Shown here in pieces: positions 54,296-63,064 of a stretch of 64,000 nucleotides of DNA. Both the position numbers and the translations under genes were made by a program. Numbering within the stretch: the stretch's first letter is position 1; each line of letters starts with the position of its first letter. The notes below the pieces were generated by a model. That model saw only the letters and a list, made by a program, of their open reading frames with translations, ran no database searches and was not told the origin of the DNA. Location of the stretch: contig NZ_JACOOK010000003.1 in the NCBI RefSeq assembly GCF_014288115.1, positions 124,001-188,000 on the forward strand, read 5' to 3'. Source of the stretch: Alistipes_A hominis (lineage in GTDB: Bacteria; Bacteroidota; Bacteroidia; Bacteroidales; Rikenellaceae).

Positions 54296-54325
54296 GCGGA
54301 GAGATAGGCTCTCGAACCTACATAT
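54296..54325 (-). other. Candidate attachment core resembling a tRNA 3' end
   Basis: On the reverse strand GTAGGTTCGAGAGCC is followed by TATCTCTCCGCA. That has the look of a tRNA T-arm and acceptor end, but no tRNA body is attached. CCTATCTCTCCGC differs at one base from the tRNA-Leu core that I recall for NBU1 (CCTGTCTCTCCGC). It lies about 140 bases before the integrase, the usual place for the element end. The intact tRNA would be expected at the other end, outside the window. Confidence 0.5.
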
Positions 54326-54432
54326 TCAAGAAATATCATAAAATTGCAAATCATTAATAATCAAGCACTATTTGGAGTACATAGTAAATCTAAATCTTTC
54401 TGAATATCTTTTGCTATTCCAAATATTGGGTG

Positions 54433-54440
54433 TATATTTG
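54433..54440 (+). promoter_or_regulatory. -7 element (TATATTTG) and GGGTGT repeats before the integrase
   Basis: An exact TAnnTTTG match 27 bases before the start. It is flanked by two GGGTGTA copies and a downstream ACACCC inverted copy, so an autoregulatory dyad is plausible. Confidence 0.5.
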
Positions 54441-54467
54441 GGTGTAGAATTTCAAACACACCCAATT

Positions 54468-55748
54468 ATGAATATCAAACGAAACATCATTTTTGCATTG
54501 GAAAGCCGGAAGAAGAACGGTGTGCCAATCGTGGAGAACGTGCCTATCCGTATGCGTGTCATATACGCAAGTCAGCGCATTGAGTTTACAACGGGTTACC
54601 GCATTGATGTAGCCAAGTGGGATGCTGACAAGCAGCGAGTGAAGAACGGGTGTACCAACAAACTAAAGCAAAGTGCATCTGAAATCAATGCCGATCTGCT
54701 GAAATACTATACCGAAATTCAAAACGTGTTCAAGGAATTTGAGGTACAGGAAGCCATGCCCACTACCCAACAGCTAAAGGACGCATTCAACCTGCGGATG
54801 AAAGATACAAGTGAAGACCAGGAAGACGTAAAGATAAGTTTTTGGGAGGTATTCGATGAATTTGTAAAAGAATGCGGCAACCAGAATAACTGGACTGAAT
54901 CCACATACGAAAAGTTTGCAGCCGTTAAAAATCACCTCAAGGAGTTCAAGGAAGATTTAACCTTTGAATATTTCAATGAATTCGGACTGAACGAATATGT
55001 CAATTTCCTGCGCGACAAAAAGGATATGAGGAACAGTACCATCGGTAAACAAATGGGATTCCTCAAATGGTTCCTGCGGTGGAGCTTCAAGAAAGACTAT
55101 CACCAGAATATAGCATACGATACGTTCAAACCGAAATTGAAAACCACCCCCAAGAAGGTAATCTTCCTGACATGGGAAGAACTGAACAGACTTAAAGACT
55201 ATCAGATACCCAAAGACAAACAGTATCTGGAACGTGTCCGGGATGTTTTCCTGTTCTGTTGCTTTACCAGTCTGCGTTATTCAGATGTTCGCAACCTAAA
55301 GAGAAGTGATGTCAAGTCCGACCATATAGAAGTCACCACCGTTAAAACGGCAGATAGTCTGAGTATTGAACTGAACAAGTACAGTAAAGCCATACTTGAA
55401 AAATACAAGGACATCCATTTTGAAAACCACATGGTATTGCCTGTTATCAGCAATCAGAAAATGAATGATTATCTGAAAGAACTGGGAGAACTGGCAGAAA
55501 TTAACGAACCTATACGTGAAACCTACTATAAAGGGAATGAGCGCATAGATGAAGTTACCCCGAAATACGCATTGCTCAGTACTCATGCAGGAAGAAGAAC
55601 ATTCATCTGTAATGCGCTGGCTCTAGGTATTCCGGCACAGGTTGTAATGAAATGGACAGGACACAGTGATTATAAAGCCATGAAGCCCTACATTGACATA
55701 GCCGATGATATTAAGGCTAATGCAATGAACAAGTTTAACCAACTATAA
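54468..55748 (+). CDS. Tyrosine site-specific integrase
   Basis: The start at 54468 (MNIKRNIIFALESRKKNG) gives 426 residues; the frame is open further upstream, but the promoter lies between. Domain order is an arm-binding region, the SAM-like core-binding domain (about residues 120-210) and the catalytic domain. Catalytic residues are Arg in FTSLRYSDVRNL, His-x-x-Arg in STHAGRRTFICN, His in WTGHSDYKAMKPYI and Tyr at the end of that motif. It drives integration and excision of the element. Confidence 0.93.
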   Translation: MNIKRNIIFALESRKKNGVPIVENVPIRMRVIYASQRIEFTTGYRIDVAKWDADKQRVKNGCTNKLKQSASEINADLLKYYTEIQNVFKEFEVQEAMPTTQQLKDAFNLRMKDTSEDQEDVKISFWEVFDEFVKECGNQNNWTESTYEKFAAVKNHLKEFKEDLTFEYFNEFGLNEYVNFLRDKKDMRNSTIGKQMGFLKWFLRWSFKKDYHQNIAYDTFKPKLKTTPKKVIFLTWEELNRLKDYQIPKDKQYLERVRDVFLFCCFTSLRYSDVRNLKRSDVKSDHIEVTTVKTADSLSIELNKYSKAILEKYKDIHFENHMVLPVISNQKMNDYLKELGELAEINEPIRETYYKGNERIDEVTPKYALLSTHAGRRTFICNALALGIPAQVVMKWTGHSDYKAMKPYIDIADDIKANAMNKFNQL

Positions 55749-55814
55749 AAGTATCAGTCTGTTTCACAGATTATCCATTATTAGAGTTATCTTTGTTAAG
55801 TAATAGTTAGTAAT

Positions 55815-57107
55815 ATGGAAAATAACAACGAACATAATATAAAGAAAGGTCATTTTGATGCCTTTGTCCATGCTGTCGGTTCGGAAATAGAACAGGCACA
55901 AGTCCGGCTCATTACCGCAGCCAATGCCCAGATGTTGTTCCATTACTGGAAAATGGGCAATTATATACTGTACCACCAAAACCTGCATGGCTGGGGTGGT
56001 AAAATTATCAAGAAGTTGGCACAGGCAATCAGATTCAATTATCCTGAAAAGAAGGGATATTCGGAGCGTAATCTTACTTATATGTGCCAGTTTGCCCGTT
56101 TATATCCGTTAAATGTACTTCGTAGTTTTATTGAAACAGATTCAATACTGTCAGTCCCTAATATTCAAAACATTACTAATGAAGTCCTTAAACTCAACAG
56201 CGGGCAATTTACGCAGGAGCTTACTGCGCAAATACAATCAGCTGATAATCAATCTTTAGAAATTACGCAGGAGGTTCCTGCGCAATTTCAGAATGTAGAA
56301 AAAACAGTAGCAACCATCTATAAAATAAAAATAGAGGATATAGAAGATTTATTCTTGGCGTCACCGATTGCAAGAATAAATTGGGCAAGCCATATGGTCA
56401 TACTCAATAATCCGCTACCATTAGGTGTAAGGTATTGGTATATGAAACAATCTGTAGAAATGGGTTGGAGCAGTAATGTGCTGAAAATGCAGATTGAAAG
56501 TAATCTGTATGACAGACAAATCAAGAGTAACAAGGTAAACAACTTCACTGCCACACTTCCGGCACCTCAAAGCGATCTTGCCAATTATCTGTTAAAAGAC
56601 CCGTATATCTTTGACTTGGCAGGAGCAAAGGAAAAGGCTGACGAAAGGGATATAGAAGAACAGTTGGTAAAGCATGTAACCCATTACTTGCTGGAAATGG
56701 GTAACGGCTTTGCTTTTGTTGCCAGACAAAAACATTTCCAGATTGGGGACAGTGACTTTTTCGCCGACCTGATTCTATATAATATCAAGCTCCACGCCTA
56801 TGTCGTCGTGGAATTGAAAGCAACGCCATTCAAACCGGAATATGCAGGGCAGTTAAATTTCTATATCAATGTTGTAGATGATAAACTGAGGGGAGAAAAT
56901 GATAACAAGACCATCGGTCTTTTGCTGTGCAGGGGTAAGGATGAGGTCGTGGCACAATATGCCTTGGCTGGATATGACCAGCCGATAGGTATCAGCGACT
57001 ATCAATTGAGCAAGGCAGTACCCGAAAATCTGAAATCTGCCCTACCGAGTATAGAAGAAGTGGAAGAAGAACTGACCTTATTCCTTGACAAGGACAAGAA
57101 CCCATAA
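55815..57107 (+). CDS. DUF1016 (YhcG-like) putative PD-(D/E)xK nuclease
   Basis: The 430-residue protein has the N-terminal DUF1016 helical domain (AQMLFHYWKMGNYILYHQNL, then YSERNLTYMCQFARLYP). The C-terminal YhcG nuclease-like domain follows, with acidic/lysine motif DSDFFADLILYN and YVVVELKATPFKPEYAGQLN (Asp, Glu-x-Lys). The linker holds an imperfect duplication, FTQELTAQI and ITQEVPAQF. Such proteins are frequent on mobile elements; roles in DNA processing or restriction are proposed but unproven. It follows the integrase by 66 bases. Confidence 0.85.
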   Translation: MENNNEHNIKKGHFDAFVHAVGSEIEQAQVRLITAANAQMLFHYWKMGNYILYHQNLHGWGGKIIKKLAQAIRFNYPEKKGYSERNLTYMCQFARLYPLNVLRSFIETDSILSVPNIQNITNEVLKLNSGQFTQELTAQIQSADNQSLEITQEVPAQFQNVEKTVATIYKIKIEDIEDLFLASPIARINWASHMVILNNPLPLGVRYWYMKQSVEMGWSSNVLKMQIESNLYDRQIKSNKVNNFTATLPAPQSDLANYLLKDPYIFDLAGAKEKADERDIEEQLVKHVTHYLLEMGNGFAFVARQKHFQIGDSDFFADLILYNIKLHAYVVVELKATPFKPEYAGQLNFYINVVDDKLRGENDNKTIGLLLCRGKDEVVAQYALAGYDQPIGISDYQLSKAVPENLKSALPSIEEVEEELTLFLDKDKNP

Positions 57108-57117
57108 TATAAAGTAT

Positions 57118-58137
57118 ATGGCAGGAAAGATACAGACGATGATTCCCCAATATGGAGAACTTAACAGAATATACAGAGACTATATAGATAATTACGCTTT
57201 TTCTTTTGACAGGCAGAAATTCATATCGGATTTCTATCAGGAGTATAATGACATGAAATCCTTTGAAGCCGCTATCCTTGAACTGGTGCTTGACAAGCAA
57301 AAAGAGCAATACACCTTGATACTCAACAGTCTGAAAACTGAAATAGAAAAGAGCATACAGGCTTATGAGATACGCCCGTTAAGTGACAGAGCCATAGAAC
57401 GTGCTTGCTATCAGCACATGGAAAGGTATTCTCAGGAAATTGAAGCCCAGCTGGATGTTACAAGAAGTCTGAGCAAGCCGCTGAATGAAGCCAACAACAG
57501 GTATGATTCCATTGGTTACAGGGAGCATACAGCCGAAGAGGAAAAACAGGCAGAGAAAGAATATGAACGCTGCAAGGCTGAATATGACAGGGAAAAAGCC
57601 AAACTGAACAAACTCTATGACCAGCAAAAGGCTACAAGAACAGAGGCATTCCAATATATGAAGAACTGTTGTGCGGACATATACCGTCAAAGCTGCCTTT
57701 TTCTGGATATATTGAAGAAATACATTCCTGACGGAAAGCAAGAGAATAAATCAAGCGAGCCAATCAGTCAGCAGGAAACGACAGAAGAACAACAGGAATA
57801 TTTCAGCATGAAATTACTTTCGCTCATTCATGAGGTGTGCAAAGGAGAACAGTTCGAAGAAATTTCCGCACCAGATTTCTATGCCAATATGAATCTTCAC
57901 CCCTGCAACTGTAAGCTGAAAATAAAACCGAGAGAGAAAATACGTGTATGCTATCTGATATTCCTGATGAGCGAGAAACTCTCCAAACAGGACAGGGACA
58001 AATGGAAAGACAGAATACTGAAACTGCTGGATATTGACGACAGCTACTACAAATCCAAGTACAAGGAGCCTGTTTCAGATTTCCCCAGTGACAGCAACCA
58101 AAATTTCGCCAAGGAAATGGAACATATATTCAGATAA
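57118..58137 (+). CDS. Coiled-coil protein of unknown function
   Basis: The start at 57118 (MAGKIQTMIPQYGELN) gives 339 residues, 10 bases after the nuclease-like gene. The centre is a long coiled coil rich in Glu and Lys (HTAEEEKQAEKEYERCKAEY, DREKAKLNKLYDQQK). The C-terminal third is a compact helical domain (KIRVCYLIFLMSEKLSKQDR). Homologues are expected on related Bacteroidales elements; no activity is known. Confidence 0.65.
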   Translation: MAGKIQTMIPQYGELNRIYRDYIDNYAFSFDRQKFISDFYQEYNDMKSFEAAILELVLDKQKEQYTLILNSLKTEIEKSIQAYEIRPLSDRAIERACYQHMERYSQEIEAQLDVTRSLSKPLNEANNRYDSIGYREHTAEEEKQAEKEYERCKAEYDREKAKLNKLYDQQKATRTEAFQYMKNCCADIYRQSCLFLDILKKYIPDGKQENKSSEPISQQETTEEQQEYFSMKLLSLIHEVCKGEQFEEISAPDFYANMNLHPCNCKLKIKPREKIRVCYLIFLMSEKLSKQDRDKWKDRILKLLDIDDSYYKSKYKEPVSDFPSDSNQNFAKEMEHIFR

Positions 58138-58177
58138 TCCGTGATATATCCTGATACTTTACGAAAGTTCCACTTTT

Positions 58178-58209
58178 ACCACTCAAAATAATTTTTGAGT
58201 GGTATTTTT
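58178..58209 (+). terminator. Terminator after the coiled-coil gene
   Basis: Inverted repeat TACCACTCAAAA / TTTTGAGTGGTA followed by TTTTTG. The arm TACCACTCA recurs at about 58265. Confidence 0.75.
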
Positions 58210-58283
58210 GTTTTCTGATATTCAATAAGATACAATGATATTCAGTTTGTACCGTCCCCATCCTTACCACTCATAACCCTACC

Positions 58284-58291
58284 TAATTTTG
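58284..58291 (+). promoter_or_regulatory. -7 element (TAATTTTG) for the replication genes
   Basis: An exact TAnnTTTG match about 70 bases before DUF3853. The preceding TACCACTCA copies might be operator-like. Confidence 0.5.
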
Positions 58292-58360
58292 CATCGTTCG
58301 AGAACAGAAATAACAGCCAGTGCGCAGGGCTGATTGTTTAACGACTAAATAGATTGGACG

Positions 58361-58669
58361 ATGACAAATATCCAAGAATTATTATCAAAACCCGTCTGGC
58401 AAATGACAGGCGAAGAATTCATATTCCTGAGTAAGCACGCTTCAGGTCAGGCCGAAGCATTGCCGCAACCCGTTACAGACACGGAAAAGAAGTATGTGTA
58501 CGGAATACTCGGTATAGCCAAACTGTTCGGGTGCAGTCTGCCCACTGCCAACCGCATAAAGAAAAGCGGTAAGATAGACAAGGCGATTACCCAGATAGGG
58601 CGCAAGATTATAGTTGATGCAGAACTGGCTCTTGAACTTGCCGGAAAGAAAACAGGAGGACGGAAATAA
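58361..58669 (+). CDS. DUF3853 family protein (excisionase-like)
   Basis: This 102-residue protein matches the small DUF3853 family: a helical N-terminus (WQMTGEEFIFLSKH) and a helix-turn-helix (GILGIAKLFGCSLPTANRIK), then AITQIGRKIIVDAELALELA. It probably binds DNA near the element ends or the replication region. Its stop overlaps the next start as TAATG, coupling it to the ATPase. Confidence 0.8.
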   Translation: MTNIQELLSKPVWQMTGEEFIFLSKHASGQAEALPQPVTDTEKKYVYGILGIAKLFGCSLPTANRIKKSGKIDKAITQIGRKIIVDAELALELAGKKTGGRK

Positions 58670-59760
58670 TGGGAGGTATGCTTATGGACTATATGAGAGA
58701 AATAAAGGAAATATCTGCAGAACAGGCGATAATCCTTTGGCAAGCCTCACGTCTGAGCCTATCGAAAATCTATGAGAAAGCACCTGAGATTTTAAAAGTG
58801 CAAGGTTCGGTCATTGGCACACTGGGCAATTTCAGTGCATCCATAGGCAAAGCCAAAAGTAAAAAGACTTTCAATGTGTCGGCTATTGTAGCCGCCTCAT
58901 TGAAAAACGGTACGGTACTACGGTATGTGGCAGAACTTCCGGAGAACAAAAGGAAAGTCCTTTATGTGGACACGGAACAAAGCCATTATCACTGCCTGAA
59001 AGTCATGAAACGTATTTTACGGCTGGCCGGTCTTCCTGATGACAGGGACAATGAACATCTGGAGTTTCTCGCTTTGAGGAAATACACGCCCGAACAGCGC
59101 ATCAGGATTGTCGAACAGGCTATCTATAATACACCGGACATAGGGCTTGTAATCATAGACGGCATCCGTGATATGGTATATGACATCAACAGTCCGGGAG
59201 AATCGACACGCATCATATCCAAGTTGATGCAGTGGACGGATGACAGGCAAATACACATCCATACGATACTCCACCAGAACAAAGGCGATGAAAACGCAAG
59301 AGGGCATATCGGTACGGAGCTGAACAACAAGGCGGAAACCGTTCTTCTCGTGGAAAAGGACAAGAGCAACGGGGATATAAGCAATGTTTCGGCCATGCAC
59401 ATACGTGCAATGGATTTCGAGCCTTTCGCTTTCCGTATCAACGACAATGCATTGCCTGAACTCATAGAGGGGTACAGACCCGAAGCGAAGAAACCCGGAA
59501 GACCGGAAGAGGAAAAGTTCGACCCTTACAGGCATATTACCGAACAACAGCACCGCATAGCACTAGAAGCGGCTTTCGGACTGAAAGAGGAATACGGCTA
59601 CAAGGATCTGGAAACCGCCTTAATCAAGTCTTATATGTCAGTAGGTGTAAAACTGAACCATCAAAAGGCGGTATCACTTATCACCATGCTCCGGAACAAA
59701 CGGATGATAGTACAGGAGAACGGCAGGAAATACACGTTCAAGCCAGACTTTCACTATTAG
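58669..59760 (+). CDS. RepA/TnpC-like AAA ATPase
   Basis: The 363-residue RecA-fold ATPase has a Walker A-like loop FSASIGKAKSKKTF, typical of the mobilizable-transposon TnpC family and of plasmid RepA helicases. Walker B is in PDIGLVIIDGIRDM. HTILHQNKGDENARGHIGTE carries the sensor region, and a C-terminal winged-helix part follows. It probably acts as replicative helicase or loader for the excised element together with the primase downstream. Confidence 0.8.
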   Translation: MGGMLMDYMREIKEISAEQAIILWQASRLSLSKIYEKAPEILKVQGSVIGTLGNFSASIGKAKSKKTFNVSAIVAASLKNGTVLRYVAELPENKRKVLYVDTEQSHYHCLKVMKRILRLAGLPDDRDNEHLEFLALRKYTPEQRIRIVEQAIYNTPDIGLVIIDGIRDMVYDINSPGESTRIISKLMQWTDDRQIHIHTILHQNKGDENARGHIGTELNNKAETVLLVEKDKSNGDISNVSAMHIRAMDFEPFAFRINDNALPELIEGYRPEAKKPGRPEEEKFDPYRHITEQQHRIALEAAFGLKEEYGYKDLETALIKSYMSVGVKLNHQKAVSLITMLRNKRMIVQENGRKYTFKPDFHY

Positions 59761-59773
59761 ACCGTCTAACCTG

Positions 59774-59897
59774 TAATCACTTCACTTTATTCGGCAGGTC
59801 TATATATTAAGGATAAAGCGAAGCGATTGCAGAGAATGTAAAACCGCTTCACTTTATTACCGTATCCTATATATACGAAAATAAAGTGAAGTGATTA
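59774..59897. repeat. Four 18-base iterons in two inverted pairs (candidate oriV)
   Basis: Copies lie at 59774-59791 (TAATCACTTCACTTTATT), 59812-59829 (reverse: CAATCGCTTCGCTTTATC), 59841-59858 (AAACCGCTTCACTTTATT) and 59880-59897 (reverse, identical to the first). Within each pair the spacer contains an AT-rich CTATATAT-type core. The cluster lies in the 216-base gap between the ATPase and primase genes, where a replication origin is expected. Confidence 0.7.
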
Positions 59898-59976
59898 TAC
59901 AGACCGTACTTCATAAAAAGGTACGGGCGAAAAGAGAAATAAATATTCCAACCATTATTCAAACACTCATCTTATT

Positions 59977-60936
59977 ATGGATATACAAACAGCAAAACAA
60001 ATCAGGATAGCGGATTTTCTGTACAGTTTGGGACATTCTCCCGTCAAGCAGCAAGGTATCAACCTGTGGTATAAATCCCCGTTACGGGAAGAGACAGAGC
60101 CCTCGTTCAAAATAAATACCGAACGCAACCAATGGTATGATTTTGCAATTGGTAAAGGTGGAAATATCATTGCACTGGCACAGGAACTCTACTATTCCGA
60201 CTATGTACCTTATCTTCTACAGAAAATCGAGGAACAGACTCCGCACATCCGTCCCGTATCTTTCTCTTTTGGCAAGCAGTCATTTTCCGAACCGAGTTTT
60301 CAGGAGTTGGACATTGTACAGCTGACTTCTCCTGCCCTGCTTGCCTATCTACAGGAAAGAGGGATAAACACGGCACTGGCGAAAAGAGAATGTAAGGAAG
60401 CCCGTTTCACCCACAACGGCAAACGTTATTTCGCCATTGCTTTTCCGAACATATCGGGTGGATATGAAATCCGCAACCGATATTTCAAGGGATGTATCGC
60501 ACCAAAAGAAATATCCCATATCAGACAGTCAGGAAAGCCAAGGAGTGCATGTTACGTTTTTGAGGGATTTATGGATTACCTTTCCTTTCTGACCTTAAGA
60601 CTGGAAAGCTGTCCGCAATCACCCGACTTCGACAGACAGGATTACATAGTTCTTAATTCCGTAGCCAATGTTCCCAAGGCACTCTATCCGTTGGGAAGCT
60701 ATGAGCGCATCCACTGTTTCTTTGACAATGACCGTGCAGGAATGGAAGCAATACAGCAAATCAGAAAGGAGTATGATGCTACCCGGTATATACGTGACGC
60801 CTCGCAAATCTACAGTGGATGTAAAGATCTGAACGAATATTTACAGAAACGAATAGCCGATAGGAAAGAGCAAGCGCAATCTGTCAAAAAGAGGAATGAT
60901 ACACTATCCAAGAAACCGAAAGGCTTCCGGTTATAG
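59977..60936 (+). CDS. Primase with CHC2-like and Toprim domains
   Basis: The 319-residue protein has an N-terminal DnaG-type domain without zinc cysteines (LWYKSPLREETEPSFKINTE, NQWYDFAIGKGGNIIAL). A Toprim fold follows, with the Glu motif CYVFEGFMDYLSFL and the Asp motif IHCFFDNDRAGMEA. Such primases occur on NBU and Tn4555-like elements and prime synthesis after mobilisation or at the element origin. It lies directly behind the iterons. Confidence 0.88.
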   Translation: MDIQTAKQIRIADFLYSLGHSPVKQQGINLWYKSPLREETEPSFKINTERNQWYDFAIGKGGNIIALAQELYYSDYVPYLLQKIEEQTPHIRPVSFSFGKQSFSEPSFQELDIVQLTSPALLAYLQERGINTALAKRECKEARFTHNGKRYFAIAFPNISGGYEIRNRYFKGCIAPKEISHIRQSGKPRSACYVFEGFMDYLSFLTLRLESCPQSPDFDRQDYIVLNSVANVPKALYPLGSYERIHCFFDNDRAGMEAIQQIRKEYDATRYIRDASQIYSGCKDLNEYLQKRIADRKEQAQSVKKRNDTLSKKPKGFRL

Positions 60937-61147
60937 CCCACTATAACTACACGCTTCGCTTTCGTAGTTGTGGGCTCTCCCGAGGGGATTAGGGCTTTGC
61001 CCTAATGACCCACTCAGGGCGTTTCACCCCTGAGAACCCCGAGCAAAGAGTGACCCTCTCTTTGCAATCTCCGCTTATGGGTTACCCCTAAGAACCCCTC
61101 TGCGAAAGCGAGCAAAGTAAATCAATTGTAAACAAAGGAAAGAAGCT
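60935..61147. other. Candidate oriT: hairpin cluster upstream of the relaxase
   Basis: In about 210 bases there are three inverted repeats: AGCCCAC...AACTAC / GTAGTT...GTGGGCT (60935-60975), TTAGGGC-TTT-GCCCTAA (60989-61005) and TCAGGG / CCCTGA (61014-61033). GGGTTACCCCTAAGAACCCC-type text lies closer to the gene. Relaxases of this type nick next to such repeats; the exact nick site cannot be read. Confidence 0.6.
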
Positions 61148-62551
61148 ATGGCAACAAAATCAAGCATACATATCAAGCCTTGCAACATCGCATCGAGCGA
61201 GGCACACAATCGAAGGACTGCCGAGTATATGCGTAATATCGGGGAGTCCAGAATCTATGTCGTTCCCGAACTTTCCACCGATAACGAACAGTGGATAAAT
61301 CCCGACTTCGGCACTCCCGAACTGCGAACTCATTATGACAATATCAAGCAAATGGTCAAGGAAAAGACCGGACGTGCCATGCAGGAAAAGGAAAGGGAAC
61401 GCAAGGGAAAGAATGGAAAGATTATCAAGGTGGCGGGATGCTCACCCATCCGTGAAGGAGTATTGCTTATCAGACCGGACACCACACTGGCTGATGTACG
61501 CAAATTCGGTGAAGAGTGCCAAAGACGCTGGGGCATCACTCCGCTACAGATTTTCCTGCATAAAGACGAAGGGCATTGGCTGAACGGTCAGCCGGAAGCA
61601 GAAGACAAGGAGAGCTTCCAAGTCGGTAACAGATGGTTCAAACCAAATTATCATGCTCATGTCGTATTCGACTGGATGAACCATGAAACTGGAAAGAGCC
61701 GAAAGCTCAATGACGAGGATATGGCAACCATGCAGACCCTTGCTTCCGATATTCTCCTGATGGAACGTGGACAGGCAAAAGCTGTCACAGGTAAAGAGCA
61801 TCTGGAACGAAATGATTTCATCATTGAGAAGCAGAAAGCCGAACTGCAACGTATAGAGGAAACCAAGCGACACAAGGAACAACAAGTAAGCCTTGCCGAA
61901 CAGGAACTCAAACAGGTAAAAGCAGAGATACGCACGGACAAACTAAAGAAAACAGCCACCAATGCTGCTACCGCCATAGCAAGCGGTGTAGGTTCTCTTT
62001 TCGGAAGCGGTAAGCTGAAAGAACTGGAACATCACATCGAGCAGCTACATCAGGAAATTACCAAACGGGACAAAGCTACTGATGAATTAAAAATTCAGAT
62101 ACAACAAATACAGGAACAGCATAGCAGACAAATTCGTAATCTTCAAAGAATACATAATCAAGAACTTGAAGCCAAAGACAAGGAAATATCACGATTGAGC
62201 ACCTTGCTTGAAAAAGCCCACAAATGGTTTCCCATGTTCAAAGAGATGTTGAGAATGGAAAAATTATGCGCTGTTATCGGGTTTACCAAAGACATGATAG
62301 AAAACCTCTTGACAAAGAAAGAATCCATACAATGTAGTGGCAAAATTTATTCCGAAGAACACAGGTGGAAATTTGACATCAAGAATGATATTTTTAGGGT
62401 TGAGAAACATCCGATGGATAGTGGTAAGCTTATGCTGACCATAAACCGACAACCCATAGTACAATGGTTTAAGGAACAATGGGAAAAGTTACAGCAGAAT
62501 CTACGTAACTCGGTGCAGAGAGAGCAAAAATCCAGAGGATTTAGAATATAG
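61148..62551 (+). CDS. MobV/Pre-type relaxase
   Basis: The 467-residue mobilization protein has an N-terminal relaxase domain with IFLHKDEGHW and YHAHVVFDWMNHETGKSRKL, supplying the histidines of the metal site. Long coiled coils follow (about residues 215-270 and 285-350; AELQRIEETKRHKEQQ, LEHHIEQLHQEITKRDKATD). A C-terminal helical domain completes it. It should nick the oriT just upstream and lead transfer through a helper conjugative element. Confidence 0.88.
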   Translation: MATKSSIHIKPCNIASSEAHNRRTAEYMRNIGESRIYVVPELSTDNEQWINPDFGTPELRTHYDNIKQMVKEKTGRAMQEKERERKGKNGKIIKVAGCSPIREGVLLIRPDTTLADVRKFGEECQRRWGITPLQIFLHKDEGHWLNGQPEAEDKESFQVGNRWFKPNYHAHVVFDWMNHETGKSRKLNDEDMATMQTLASDILLMERGQAKAVTGKEHLERNDFIIEKQKAELQRIEETKRHKEQQVSLAEQELKQVKAEIRTDKLKKTATNAATAIASGVGSLFGSGKLKELEHHIEQLHQEITKRDKATDELKIQIQQIQEQHSRQIRNLQRIHNQELEAKDKEISRLSTLLEKAHKWFPMFKEMLRMEKLCAVIGFTKDMIENLLTKKESIQCSGKIYSEEHRWKFDIKNDIFRVEKHPMDSGKLMLTINRQPIVQWFKEQWEKLQQNLRNSVQREQKSRGFRI

Positions 62552-62639
62552 AATAGCCTATTATTAATAAAATCAAGTATCTATGCATCCAAACAGATTG
62601 TTTTTATTACAGAATCAAAATCCTAAGAATTTATAAAAA

Positions 62640-62993
62640 ATGAAGCCTAAAGAAGTTTTGGAAAAATGGATAGATTGCTTTAACAAAGCAGATGCTTATC
62701 ATATAGCAGAGCTGTATGCTACTAATGCAGTAAATCATCAAGTCGCAAACGAACCAATAATTGGTAAAGAATCAATCTACAAAATGTTTGTGAATGAATT
62801 TGCCACTGCTAAAATGGTTTGTATGGTGGAAAATATTTTTGAAGATGGCGAATGGGCTATCATGGAATGGAAAGACTCTCTTGGACTTCGTGGATGCGGA
62901 TTTTTTCATGTAAAAGATAACAAAATCGTCTTTCAAAGAGGGTATTGGGATAAACTTTCATTCTTGAAGCAACACAATCTTCCAATTGAATAA
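62640..62993 (+). CDS. SnoaL-like (NTF2 fold) protein
   Basis: The 117-residue protein MKPKEVLEKWIDCFNKADAY has the cone-shaped NTF2/SnoaL layout. An N-terminal helix pair (VLEKWIDCFNKADAYHIAEL) is followed by curved strands (AKMVCMVENIFEDGEWAIME, GCGFFHVKDNKIVFQRGYW). Members bind or transform small hydrophobic molecules; the substrate here is unknown. It is cargo of the mobile element, ending at a hairpin terminator. Confidence 0.75.
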   Translation: MKPKEVLEKWIDCFNKADAYHIAELYATNAVNHQVANEPIIGKESIYKMFVNEFATAKMVCMVENIFEDGEWAIMEWKDSLGLRGCGFFHVKDNKIVFQRGYWDKLSFLKQHNLPIE

Positions 62994-63007
62994 GTACTAT
63001 CAGAATA

Positions 63008-63036
63008 CGGACTGGGAAATTGAAATACCCAGTCCG
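63008..63036. terminator. Hairpin between convergent cargo genes
   Basis: CGGACTGGG / CCCAGTCCG with an 11-base loop. Confidence 0.7.
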
Positions 63037-63064
63037 AGTTATATAATGAATTTTACTTGTTAAA

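Noticed and set aside
54296..54325. A functional tRNA gene
   Set aside because: Only the T-arm and acceptor-like end is present; D-arm and anticodon arm are missing, so it is an att mimic at most.
59774..59897. A CRISPR array
   Set aside because: Only four 18-base units, alternately inverted, with spacers of unlike length and no cas genes. Iterons fit better.
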